From Phaseolus vulgaris (Eukaryota; Streptophyta; Magnoliopsida; Fabales; Fabaceae), in assembly GCF_000499845.2 (NCBI RefSeq), contig NC_023750.2:5205478-5269477 (forward strand): a DNA stretch of 64,000 nucleotides. Direction: 5' to 3'. Below, one piece after another: positions 35,990 to 46,714 of this stretch. A program made the translations under genes and the position numbers. Under the pieces are notes generated by a model. The model was not told the DNA's origin, ran no database searches, and was given only the letters and a program-made list of their open reading frames with translations. The stretch's first letter is position 1. Every line of letters begins with the position of its first letter.

Positions 35990-37820
35990 TTCTCTTTTTC
36001 TATGGCCATCACAACAAAATCCATAGGACATATGAATTTGTCCACCTTGACAAGAACATCTTCAACCACACCATATGGATACTTAATGGATTTATCAATT
36101 AACTATAGTGTCATCCTGGTGGGCTTAACCTGCAAATCATCTATCCTTTTCATCAAATCCAAAGGCACTAAGTTGATATTAGCCCTCAAATCTAGTAAAG
36201 CCTTGTCCACATATAAAACACCTATGGTTACTGGGATAGTAAAACTTCCTGGATCCTTGGATTTTAAGGGCAAGGATTTCTAAATAATAGCACTGCAATC
36301 GACCTCCAGCTCTATAGTTTCTTCCTCTATGAATCTCCTTTTCTTTGTCAGCAACTCCTTCATGAACTTTGCATATGTCGACATTTGCTTTAAAGCCTCT
36401 TCAAATGGAATATTAATATGCAAATTCTTATGTTGAAATATAGAAATTGCTTCTCTTTATCTCTTCTTAAAAGAGCATGAGGATATGGTATATTCCTTAT
36501 GGGAACATCTCTCTCTTTTTCTTTTTCTCTTTTTCTCTAATTTTTTTCTTTTTTCTTCTTTACCTCCTCACACTCATTTTTCTCTTCCACATTCTCATCT
36601 TTTCTCTCTTCATCAGCAACTAAATTATCACTAATCCCCTCTCCTACTACTATACCACTTCTAGTGGTAATTGAATTGCAATGCTCCTTGGGGTTGGTCT
36701 GTGTGTTAGCTGAAAATGGACCACTTTATCGATCTACCAACTATTTAGCAATTTGTTCCACCTGTGTTTTTAAATTTCTAATTGAAGCTTAAATATTCTT
36801 CTGATTGGACAACGAAGCTTGCATGAATTTCTCCAAGGTATCCTTCAATATTCTCTCCTGAATTGAAGGATAGAATGGTTGTTGTTGAAAAGGGGTTTGC
36901 CTGTTAGATGGACCAACATCTTGTTTCTACCCAAAACCTTGGTTCTGATTACTTCTCCAACCTTAAGAAATATTATTCAAATAATTATTGTTGTTGGAGA
37001 AACCACCTTGTTTTCCATGATTACTCGTATAATTGACTTATGCTTCAAATGGATTATTTTGATAAGAACGACCATTGAGATTATCACCTCCACAAAAATC
37101 ACACCTTATTGGTTGAGTATGAGAAGACTGCATTGCTAGTAATTGTTGCGACAATTTAGACATTTGTGAAATCAACAAATTTGTTGTGTCAAAATTTTAT
37201 TATGAGCCAGAATTGCATTTGAACTATTAAGCTCAAGCAACCCTTTCTTCTAAACAACTTGTCTATCATGTTGGGCTTGATAGTCTATTAATGTCAATGC
37301 ATCAATAATCTTTGTCGCCTATTCTACATAGATAACCATCATCTTGCAACGTCTAGAAGCATTTTTGTGTCAAATCTAAGGCCATTATGAAAGATGTTCA
37401 ATTGTACAATATCTTCAAACCCGTGATTTGGGCATTTTCTCAACACCACTTTGAACCTTTCCCATGATTCACAAAAGGCTTCATATGATCCTTGTCCGGA
37501 CATAGAAATATCAAAATTTGCTTTGATGTAGCGCAATAGTGGAAATAATCTCTATACAAAATTCTCCTCTACATCTTTCCAACTGGTGAGGCTTTGATTT
37601 GGATGGGATATGAGTCATTCTTTTGCTTTTCCTAACAATGAAAAAGGAAAAAATGCAAATAAACAGATTCTATATCACCTTATTGAAAGCTCATTGTTCC
37701 CACCAACTCATAAAATGTAGATAAATGTGTATACGGATCCTCGTGGTCCATTGTTGTAAATTGATGGATATTGATCAGATTGAGGAATGTTAGTTTCATC
37801 TCTAAGGCCTTAGTGGTAGT
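35990..37820 (-). pseudogene. Gypsy gag and protease, decayed
   Basis: Minus strand. gag remnant from about 37815: HEDPYTHLSTFYELVGTM, then RYIKANFDISMSGQGSYEAF and ESWERFKVVLRKCPNHGFED (37339-37536), the classic Ty3/gypsy gag domain. The zinc-binding region CDFCGGDNLNG lies near 37100, and KEHCNSITTRSG near 36680. The protease pattern follows (KDPGSFTIPVTIGV, LLDLRANINLVPLDLMKR, YPYGVVEDVLVKVDKF) and runs into copia element 1 at 35989. The active-site DLGAS is DLRAN. Several stops. The gag N-terminus is cut off by the LTR starting at 37821. Confidence 0.8.
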
Positions 37821-38914
37821 TGATAAATGCCATAATTTAGTAATATTTCATGCAAAAAGATAGGCACTTTTGGACTTTAATTGTTAAAAAAGTTATAATT
37901 CTACCTCTAATTTAGGAATTTGAACCTTTTTACATATTTTTGGATTATTAAATGAATAAAAATGATTTATTCCCATATTTGTGCTAATTTTAGGAATCTA
38001 GGGAATGATGGAGATAAAATGGCTAACGGAAAATGGACAAGTTAAAGAAAAGATGAAAAGAAAAATTAGAGCATTGAAAACTCGCCCAAGCAAGATTACT
38101 CCAGAAGAACTCGCCCAAGGCTCGCTTAAGCGAGTTCACTGCAATACAGTTGAGTTTTTTCTCGTAAAACTTGCTTAAACAAGCAGTATTTCACTTGAGC
38201 GAGATGTCACCTAACACAAACCCAATTAGGTTAAATAAAAGGCGTGAGGTTTAACCCTAAACATCATTGGGAGGATATTGAGAGATATAAAACCCTAGAG
38301 GAATCCGTCAAAGAAAAAACACCATGGATATTTTTTCTTGCTTTCCATGCTTGAATGACCAATATGAGAGGCTAATTCTTCCCTTTGGGACTGGGAGTAA
38401 TATGCTCAAACACTTATGTATTAAGATGATATTTATTTATAATATTTTGTTCTTGATTGATGATTGGTATTATCATTTTATTTTTAAATTTTGAATCTTT
38501 ATTCATAATTTTGGTCCTTAGATTTTACTGGAAAGTACTTATAAGCATTTGACCTAAATGATAATGTTTAAAATATTTGGATACTAGGAATAAATTTGAA
38601 ATGTTAATTGCTTCATAACATATGTTCATATGATAAGAAGTTTTTATAAATATGCGAGGAATTGATATATAGGAAAATTTCTTAACAATTTTTATGCAAG
38701 GAAACAATATGAATGATTTTTATATGTGCATCAATATCAATAAAGAGGAAATGTAATATATTGTAAACTACAGATGAGTGAGAAGGATTAACCCCATTCC
38801 CAATTTTCTAAATTGAGATCTTTCAATCATTTACTTTGCTTTTATTTAATTTTCATGCAAATCAAATCAAATTATTGTACATATTCTTATACTTAGTGAA
38901 TTCTACGATTGGGA

Positions 38915-40031
38915 TGTTAGAATATATGGCTTTAAACTAGAGGGGGGTGGATTGTTTAAAGAGAGTTTTCGCACACTTTTCAGCCTTGAATGAAATTACT
39001 TCAAGAAAACCTTGATTAAGAAATCAGTTTTTCAAAACATAAAGCAAAAGGCACAACACTAGTAAAAACAATCGGTTGTTTATACCAGTTATCAAATAAC
39101 AAAACTGAATTTAAAGAGTTAGGGATAGAGAGATTGCACACAGATGTTTATACTGGTTCACTCCAAATCCAGAGCTACATCCAGTCTTCTCATAAACCCT
39201 CTGAGGAAATCCACTAAGCAATCACAACTTGATCACTTACACCACAACCAAGAAAGTGACCTTGAACACCTCAAGACACACTCTTCTTGGCCAACACACC
39301 AACACTAAGATTGTTGATCTTGATCCCCTCCAGAACACACAGCCAATCTCAGCAAACACAGAAACGAAACTTGTTCAGCAGAGTACAAGGATTACACTTG
39401 TTACAGAAGATAATCTGAAATCAATACAAGCAGAATCCTATTTCACACACTTTGATCAATCACAAACTCTAAGCAATCTCAGGTCTTTGAAAAACTCAAA
39501 AAATCTTTTCAAAATCTTGTTACTCAAAACTGTTTTTCTGAGTATATTCAAAGATGTTGTTTGTTATCAAATCTTAACAAACTCTTAAATTACATTTAAA
39601 GATTGGTCAAAGCATTTAATGACTGGAACGTAAGCAGTTAAATCATTTAAAGCTCAGTCAAAGATAAAACAGTTTTTCTGTTATGGTCCCAAAACAAACA
39701 ATCGGTTGATTCCTCGAATCAATCAGTTGTTTTGGTTTTAACAGCTCAACCATTTGAAAAACAGTTTTCAATCTTTTCTCAAAACATCTAAGTATAAATA
39801 ATCAGTTGTTTCGACAAAAAAATCGGTTGTTTTAACTTAATTTGAAAAACATTTTACTTTCACAAAGATTGAGAATGCCTATGTTTTAGATTCAATCAAA
39901 AGGTGGATTACAACACTCAAACTACCCCAGAACTAAACTAAATCAGCACAGCAACAGCAAGCACAACCAAGGCTTCAACATCCTTCAAAGGGTTTGGATT
40001 CTTCAAATCTTGAACACCACTTGGTTCAACA
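38915..40031 (-). repeat. 3' LTR of copia element 2
   Basis: 1117 bp, plus-strand edges TGTTAGAATATATGGC and GGTTCAACA, followed by the polypurine tract (plus strand ATCTCCCCCTATTT, 40032-40045). One palindrome at about 39068 where the partner LTR has two. Confidence 0.93.
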
Positions 40032-40104
40032 ATCTCCCCCTATTTGATGAAGACAAATCCCTGGTGCTTGTGTTTGATCTAATTGAATCTGAAGCAATAC
40101 CTGT

Positions 40105-41051
40105 TGTACCGATCAGGTAATCGGAAGTGATGACGTGGCAGCAAGCGATAATGTAGGCATGTTGAACGGAACACCTGGCTGACAGAAGGGAAGTACATCG
40201 GGAAGTCTGTGTAGTCGCCAATCGTTGAGTTGGCATTCTCCGATCTCTAGCGTGTGTAACCGGCGGTCGCCAGAGTCGCGCCATAATCGCCATACATGAG
40301 TACTAGGAGATCAGGTGGTTAGAGACCGCCGAAAGGGGCACATCGCCGAAAGATCAGGAAGGCTTGCTTAAGGCTTTCAAGAGGTACAAGTACGGAAGAC
40401 GAGGTTATCAGATGATCATTCCCTAGCCAGAGGTCGAGGCAAGGGAACGGCTTCCCAGAACATGCATAATGTGCAAGTGAAGCAGATTGAGATAACGGCA
40501 AGCGAGACCACAGAGAAGGTGTGCAAGGTGACACCCCGTACTCGCCACTTAAAGGATCGCGCTCCAAGGAAAGTTGTGCACCAAGTTACTCCTTGTATGG
40601 GTAACTTAGTCGAATAGCTGGAAGAGTAGAAGTGACGCTCAAGTAGAAGGGGGCTCCAGATGGCGACACGTGTACAGCTGGATGCGAGCCATGTGACCAG
40701 AGGTATAACCGTTAGGAGAGAGAAAGTGCTCAGGTATATAAGGAACTCTTAACAGACTTTGAGGTACGTTTTTTAGAACACTTGAGTACGCTTTGAGAAT
40801 ACTTTCGAGTACACAGAGATTCACTGCGCACGGTTCCTTGAGTTGAGATATTCTCTCTTAGTATTTGGTGATTCCGTCACTGACTTGAGCGTCGGAGCGC
40901 GATCGGCCGCAGCGGCGCCACTCTGTTTTCTTCAGGTTCTTGCGAGGAATTGAGGCGTGAAGGACAGAGGCTAACGTGGTGCGAAGCTGATCCAGAAGGA
41001 GAAACCTTTGACGTGGCAAGACTCTTGCACTCAGGTCAACCGGTAGGATCA
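40105..41051 (+). mobile_element. GC-rich solo LTR nested in copia element 2
   Basis: 947 bp from TGTACCGATCAGG to GGTAGGATCA, with target duplication CCTGT/CCTGC (40100-40104, 41052-41056). Comparison with element 1 shows exactly this block is extra. Composition is clearly richer in GC than everything around it. TATATAAGG (40735-40743) gives a plus orientation. Open frames on the minus strand (for example 40319-40567) reflect the composition, not genes. The family is not identified; an LTR of a gypsy element is likely. Confidence 0.85.
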
Positions 41052-41258
41052 CCTGCAAAAATAGCATTTATACTATCCAATGCTTCTTACAGCAGCAGGT
41101 TAGATTTTTATATATTCAAAGCATAAAACATGATAAACAATCGGTTGTTTACACGAAACAATCGGTTGTTTTTATCAGCAGCAGCAGAAAACACTTTTAT
41201 ATCAGAGATTTTAACAGATTATACAGTATCAGATAAAGATATACAAGAACCAATTAAT

Positions 41259-41272
41259 TCTCCCCCTATTTG
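41259..41272 (-). promoter_or_regulatory. Second polypurine-tract-like copy in element 2
   Basis: Plus strand TCTCCCCCTATTT, just past the pol stop and far from the 3' LTR, in addition to the tract adjoining the LTR (40032-40045). The same doubled arrangement is present in elements 1 and 3. Repeated polypurine tracts are a reported trait of Sireviruses. Confidence 0.6.
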
Positions 41273-41309
41273 TCTTCACAAATAAACTTTAGCATGTATC
41301 AAAACAGAT

Positions 41310-42794
41310 TTAGGAGAGATTATTAAGATCAAGGATACCTAACTCATTTCTTAAGAAGAAAAACCTCTCTTTTGGTAAAGGTTTTGTGAAGATGTCAGCT
41401 AATTGCAGTTTGGTCTCCACAAACTTCACTTCACAGTTCCCATTGTTTACATGATCCCTGATGAAATGATGCCTTATCTCAATATGTTTGGTCCTTGAGT
41501 GCTGAATATGATTTTTGGTAAGATTGATGGCACTTGTGTTATCACACATCAAAGGAACCTTGCTGATTTGTAATCCAAAGTCTGCAAGTTGTTGTTTGAG
41601 CCACAAAATCTGTGCACAACAGCTTCCAGCAACAATGTATTCAGTCTCAGCAGTAGAGAGAGCAACACAGGCTTGCTTCTTGCTATGCCATGAGATTAGG
41701 CTTGAGCCAAGAAGGTGGCAAGTGCCACTTGTGCTCTTTCTATCTAGCTTGCAACCTGCAAAGTCAGAATCTGAATAACCAATTAAATGAATCGGAGAGT
41801 GAGAAGGATACCATAATCCAACAGATGATGTTCCTTTGAGATATTTCAGAATTCTTTTTGCAGCTTTGAAGTGTGACCCTTTAGGATTTGCTTGATATCT
41901 TGCACATAGACACACCGCAAACATGATGTCCAGCCTACTAGCTGTTAGATAAAGCAAAGATCCAATCAATCCTCTGTATTTTGTTTGATCTACACCCTTT
42001 CCAGCAGTATCCGCATCCATGTAACAGCTTGATGGCATTGGAGTGCTTGCTTCTTTGCAACTCTCCATTTCAAATTTCTTGAGAATCTCCTTGCAATACT
42101 TTGATTGACTTAAGAAGATCCCATCCTTTGTTTGCTTAACCTGCAATCCAAGAAAGAAAGACAGTTCTCCCATCATAGACATTTCAAACTCACCTTTCAT
42201 TGCAACCACAAATTCTTCACACAAACTATCTTGTGTAGCACCAAAGATGATATCATCAACATAGATTTGCACAAGAATTATTTCTGCATTTGACTTCTTG
42301 ATGAAGAGAGTCTTGTCTACCATTCCCCTTTCATATCCATGAGATAGCAGGAAGTTGCTAAGCCTCTCATACCACTGTCTTGGAGCTTGCTTCAGTCCAT
42401 ACAAAGCTTTCTTCAACTTGAAGACATGGTTGGGATACTTATGATCTTCAAAGCCCAGTGGTTGATCTACATAGACTTCCTCATTGATGTAGCCATTCAA
42501 GAAGGCACTCTTGACATCCATTTGGAAGAGTTTGAAACCACTCATACACGCAAAAGCCAGCAGCAGCCTCACAGCCTCCAATCTAGCAACAGGAGCAAAG
42601 GTTTCACCATAATCTATACCCTCTTCTTGATTGTAGCCTTTGGCAACTAGCCTTGCTTTGTTCCTTGTGATCACACCATCCTCATCTAGCTTGTTCCTGA
42701 AAACCCATTTCGAACCAATAATATTCATTTCATTAGTTTTAGGGACAAGAAACCATACCTCATTCCTTGCAAACTGATTCAACTCTTCATGCAT
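41310..42794 (-). CDS. Copia element 2 reverse transcriptase and RNase H, open frame
   Basis: An uninterrupted 494-codon frame covering the RVT_2 domain and RNase H of copia pol. Motifs in order: GSKWVFRNKLDEDG, RLVAKGYNQEEGIDYGETF, QMDVKSAFLNG, LYGLKQAPRQWY, the catalytic QIYVDDIIFG, SFFLGLQVKQ, then RNase H YSDSDFAGCKLDRKSTSG and ALSTAETEYIVAG, ending LADIFTKPLP and LGILDLNNLS. It is the C-terminal part of a polyprotein whose upstream domains are broken; the first in-frame Met is used as a marker only. It could in principle yield active enzyme only if expressed by readthrough or from another promoter. Confidence 0.85.
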   Translation of the reverse strand: MHEELNQFARNEVWFLVPKTNEMNIIGSKWVFRNKLDEDGVITRNKARLVAKGYNQEEGIDYGETFAPVARLEAVRLLLAFACMSGFKLFQMDVKSAFLNGYINEEVYVDQPLGFEDHKYPNHVFKLKKALYGLKQAPRQWYERLSNFLLSHGYERGMVDKTLFIKKSNAEIILVQIYVDDIIFGATQDSLCEEFVVAMKGEFEMSMMGELSFFLGLQVKQTKDGIFLSQSKYCKEILKKFEMESCKEASTPMPSSCYMDADTAGKGVDQTKYRGLIGSLLYLTASRLDIMFAVCLCARYQANPKGSHFKAAKRILKYLKGTSSVGLWYPSHSPIHLIGYSDSDFAGCKLDRKSTSGTCHLLGSSLISWHSKKQACVALSTAETEYIVAGSCCAQILWLKQQLADFGLQISKVPLMCDNTSAINLTKNHIQHSRTKHIEIRHHFIRDHVNNGNCEVKFVETKLQLADIFTKPLPKERFFFLRNELGILDLNNLS

Positions 42795-44386
42795 AGCTTC
42801 AACCCACTTCTCATCCTTGAGAGCTTCCTCAATTGACTTTGGTTCAATTTGAGAGACAAAAGCTGTGTGCCTGCAGAAGTTTGAGATGGAGCTACGTGTG
42901 GAGATACCTTCCTTTATCTACCCTATGATGTTATCCACTGACAGATCTCTAGGAATCCTCCACTCCTTGGGCAACTCACTCTGTTGCAGAATTTCAATCG
43001 GTTGTTTCTGCGAATCAACCGGTTGTTTTTTCTGCACAGATTTCCAGCTTCTCCAAACTGATGCTCTATTCATCTTCTTCAGCACTGGTCTTTGGGATTT
43101 GATTGATTCTACGATCTACCTCATCAAAGACAACGTGAACTGATTCTTCTACAGTCATCAACCTCTTGTTGTAGACTCTATATGCATGACTTGTGAGTGA
43201 ATACCCTATGAAGATACCAAGGTCCGCTTTCTCATCAAACTTTCCCAAGTTTTCCTTTCCATTGTTGAGAACGAAACAACTGCAGCCAAAGACTTTGAGA
43301 TGATTGATGTTAGGCTTCCTTCCATTGAAGAGTTCATATGGAGTTTTCTTCAAAATAGGCCTTATAAGCACCCTATTCATCACATAACATGAGGTGCTCA
43401 CTGCATCTTCCTAAAAGTACTTAGGAAGTGATGATTCACTAAGCATTGTCCTTGCTAGCTCTTCAAGAGACCTGTTCTTCCTCTCTACCACTTCATTCTG
43501 TTGTGGTGTTCTTGGAGCAGAGAAGTTGTGCAGAATTCCCATCTTCTCACAGAATTTGCTGAACTTCTCATTCTGAAATTCTCCTCCATGATCACTTCTA
43601 ATAGAACCTATGTTTCTGTTCTTTGTATTTTTCAACCTTTTTGCTAGCTTTTTGAATGCAGAAAAGGCATCACTCTTTGATTCCAAGAAAAGAGTCCAAG
43701 TGTACCTAGAATAGTCATCAACAATAACAAGAGCATAATAATTTCCACCAAGACTCATAGTTCTTGAGGGTCCAAAGAGATCCATGTGAAGAAGTTCAAG
43801 AGGTTTCAAAGATGAAACAACATTTTTAATTTTGAAAGAACTTTTCACTTGTTTCCTTTTTGGCATGCTTCACAAATGTGATCCCTCTCAAACTTAAGTT
43901 TTGGCAGCCCAATCACAAGATCCTTTGAAATTAGCTTGTTCAAGTGATTCATGTGAATGTGAGAAATTCTTCTATGGCAAAGCCAAGATTCATCTTGCTT
44001 GGACAGAAGACATCCAATTGAACATGGTGAAGAGATATCTAGAAGATACACATTATTAACTCTCTTACCTACCAGCATTACCTCTTTGGTGTTGGGTAGA
44101 CAGATTTCACATGTGTTTGACTTGAACATCAATTGATATCCCTTGTCACATAGTTGGTTATGCTCAGCAGATTATGCTTTAGGCCTTCTACATAAAGCAC
44201 ATCATGGATTACCAAGATGTCTTTGTCTCTTATGGATCCTCTCCCAAGAATCCTTCCTTTGTTGTTGTCTCCATAGGTGACATGACCCTCTTGCTTAAAG
44301 GAGATACTCAGGAACTTTGATTTGTTCCCTGTCATGTGCTTGGAGCATACACTATCCAAGTACCACAGTTGCTTGCTCTCCTCCAA
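42795..44386 (-). pseudogene. Copia element 2 protease and integrase, broken
   Basis: Protease-like WYLDSVCSKHMTG near 44355 (DSG is DSV), GAG-pre-integrase with WLCHRRISHIHMNHLNKL, and integrase core HMDLFGPSRTM, SDHGGEFQ, PQQNEVVERKN (43411-43866), continuing at 43066-43401. A one-base deletion near 44135 shifts the frame. At 43408-43410 a Trp codon has become TAG, and another stop ends the frame at 43066. The linker before RT encodes a KQP pattern from palindrome units near 43000-43025. Confidence 0.85.
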
Positions 44387-44407
44387 GATTTCCTACAAAA
44401 AAGATTT

Positions 44408-45507
44408 TCAAGTACAAAGATTTGGTCCCCTTATGAATGTGGGTCCATTTGGTTTACACTCATCAATTAAAGCTTTATTACCCTTAGGAATCCACTTCAT
44501 AAGACCTTTAGGAACAACATATTTTCTGATTTTACAAAACCTCACAGAATGGCCTATTTTCATGAAATAGAAGCATGTAACAATCGGTTGTTTCGATGGT
44601 CCAATCGATTGTTTTTCTGGCATTTTCGAAAATGATTTTGAAAATCTATCTTGTTTGTTTTGTGGATTAAAACCCAATCCAGCTTTTCCAAAAGCACAGT
44701 TTTGAGATGCTAGAACACTCTCAAAGTTGGATTGGCCTTTAGAAAGCTTATCCACAGTTTTAACAAGATAGTGGACCTTCTTTTCAAGATTTTCACAATT
44801 TTCACAAACTAGAGTATCACACTTGCACGAGGAGTTTTTGTAAATGATTTCAAGATTTTCAAAATCTGTTTTTGAACTTTCTAATTCCTCTTCCAGTGTC
44901 TTTGCTCTGTTTTCAAGCCAGTTGTTCTTTTCTTTAACCGATTGTTCAAGAGAGCCAATCGGTTGGCTTCTTCATGTGTTTCTTGAAAGGCTTGAAGCAA
45001 TTGACCATAATTTCCAGAGTTTGAGGAGTTTGATGAACTTACACTACTTGAGTCATCCTCCTTTCTGGCCATGAAGCAAAGGTTGAGGCTTTTCTTATTT
45101 TGCCTTCTTTTCCTTCTTGCTTGACTCTTTGTCATTGCCTCCTTTGGTTCATTGTGTCCATGAGCAGCCTTGAGTGTGTCCCACATATCCTTAGTAGTTT
45201 TGCATTTTGATATCCTGAAAAACTCATTAGTATCTAGTGCAGAAGCTATTATGTTTTGAGCAGTACAATCAAGCTTGGCCATCTTACATTCATCATTGGT
45301 CCATTGAGACCAAGGTTTTGCAATGATAGAACCATTCTTTTTAAACTTTGGAATGTAAGGACCATTCTCAATTGAATCCCAAATTCCTTGATCAATAGAT
45401 TCCATAAAGATTTTCATTCTTGCTTCCCAATATTTGTAATTCAATCCACAGAATAAAGGTGGTTTGTAGATTGAAGCACCTTCCTCAAAAGATAGTTTTC
45501 CAGCCAT
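44408..45507 (-). pseudogene. gag of copia element 2, internally deleted and frameshifted
   Basis: ATG at 45507 (MAGKLSFEEGASIYKPPLFC). Same internal loss as element 1: after about 118 residues it passes to SQARRKRRQ and NLCFMARKEDD, lacking the gag middle and first zinc knuckle. Frameshift near 44890. The remaining knuckle reads CFYFMKIGHSVRFC, one Cys lost. It ends in TGA then TAG upstream of pol, exactly as in element 1. Confidence 0.8.
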
Positions 45508-45557
45508 AGAAAAAAGTTTTTTTTTTTTTTTGGATCAACTTGAATAACTTTCAAGAA

Positions 45558-45574
45558 CCAAGCTCTTGATGCCA
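45558..45574 (-). promoter_or_regulatory. Primer-binding site of copia element 2
   Basis: Minus strand TGGCATCAAGAGCTTGG two bases inside the 5' LTR edge, a slightly altered form of the initiator tRNA-Met site seen intact in element 1. Confidence 0.7.
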
Positions 45575-45576
45575 AT

Positions 45577-46714
45577 TGTTAGAATATATGGCTTTAAACT
45601 AGAGGGGGGTGAATTGTTTAAAGAGAGTTTTCGTACACTTTTCAGCCTTGAATGAAATTACTTCAAGAAAACCTTGATTAAGAAATCAGTTTTTCAAAAC
45701 ATAAAACAAAAGTCACAACACTAGTAAAAACAATCGGTTGTTTTACCGAAACAATCGGTTGTTTATACCAGTTATCAAATAACAAAACTGAATTTAAAGA
45801 GTTAGGGATAGAGAGATTGCACACAGATGTTTATACTGGTTCACTCCAAATCCAGAGCTACATCCAGTCTTCTCATAAACCCTCTGAGGAAATCCACTAA
45901 GCAATCACAACTTGATCACTTACACCACAACCAAGAAAGTGACCTTGAACACCTCAAGACACACTCTTCTTGGCCAACACACCAACACTAAGATTGTTGA
46001 TCTTGATCCCCTCAAGAACACACAGCCAATCTCAGCAAACACAGAAACGAAACTTGTTCAACAAAGTACAAGGATTACACTTGTTACAGAAGATAATCTG
46101 AAATCAATACAAGCAGAATCCTATTCCACACACTTTGATCAATCACAAACTCTAAGCAATCTCAGGTCTTTGAAAAACTCAAAAAATCTTTTCAAAATCT
46201 TGTTACTCAAAACTGTTTTTCTGAGTATATTCAAAGATGTTGTTTGTTATCAAATCTTAACAAACTCTTAAATTACATTTAAAGATTGGTCAAAGCATTT
46301 AATGACTGGAGCGTAAGCAGTTAAATCATTTAAAGCTCAGTCAAAGATAAAACAGTTTTTCTGTTATGGTCCCAAAATAAACAATCGGTTGTTTCCTCGA
46401 ATCAATCGGTTGTTTTGGTTTTAACAGCTCAACCATTTGAAAAACAGTTTTCAATCTTTTCTCAAAACATCTAAGTATAAACAATCGGTTGTTTCGACAA
46501 AACAATCGGTTGTTTTAACTTATTTTGAAAAATATTTTACTTTCACAAAGATTGAGAATACCTATGCTTTAGATTCGATCAAGAGGTGGATTACAACACT
46601 CAAACTACCCCAGAACTAAACTAAACCAGCACAGCAACAGCAAGCACAGCCAAGGCTTCAACATCCTTCAAAGGGTTTGGATTCTTCAAAGCTTGAACAC
46701 CACTTGGGTCAACA
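45577..46714 (-). repeat. 5' LTR of copia element 2
   Basis: 1138 bp, plus-strand edges TGTTAGAATATATGGC and GGGTCAACA. It is 21 bp longer than its partner because it keeps both members of the palindrome pair at about 45728-45760. Further pairs near 46380 and 46483. Confidence 0.93.

Larger units (their letters stand above)
38915..46714 (-). mobile_element. Copia element 2 (Sirevirus-like), youngest copy
   Basis: 7.8 kb including a nested 947-bp solo LTR and its 5-bp duplication, so about 6.85 kb originally. LTRs are 45577-46714 (5') and 38915-40031 (3'). Perfect TGGGA target duplication (38910-38914 and 46715-46719). The two LTRs are nearly identical apart from a 21-bp palindrome unit present only in the 5' LTR. 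It has an intact 494-codon RT/RNase H frame with YVDD, but gag is frameshifted and the integrase has a nonsense change, so it is inactive as it stands. Confidence 0.95.

Noticed and set aside
37821..38914. Reading this LTR as the 5' LTR of the minus-strand gypsy gag next to it
   Set aside because: Its U5-like end and TATA-like box indicate plus sense, opposite to the gag, and no primer site for the gag side was found beside it.
39229..39588. 119-codon frame conserved at 45912-46271 and related to frames in other LTRs
   Set aside because: It lies in LTRs, which are copies of each other, and is antisense to the element; conservation is not evidence of coding.
40319..41067. Series of minus-strand frames in GC-rich DNA
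   Set aside because: They fall inside a solo LTR with a clean target duplication; higher GC lengthens random open frames.
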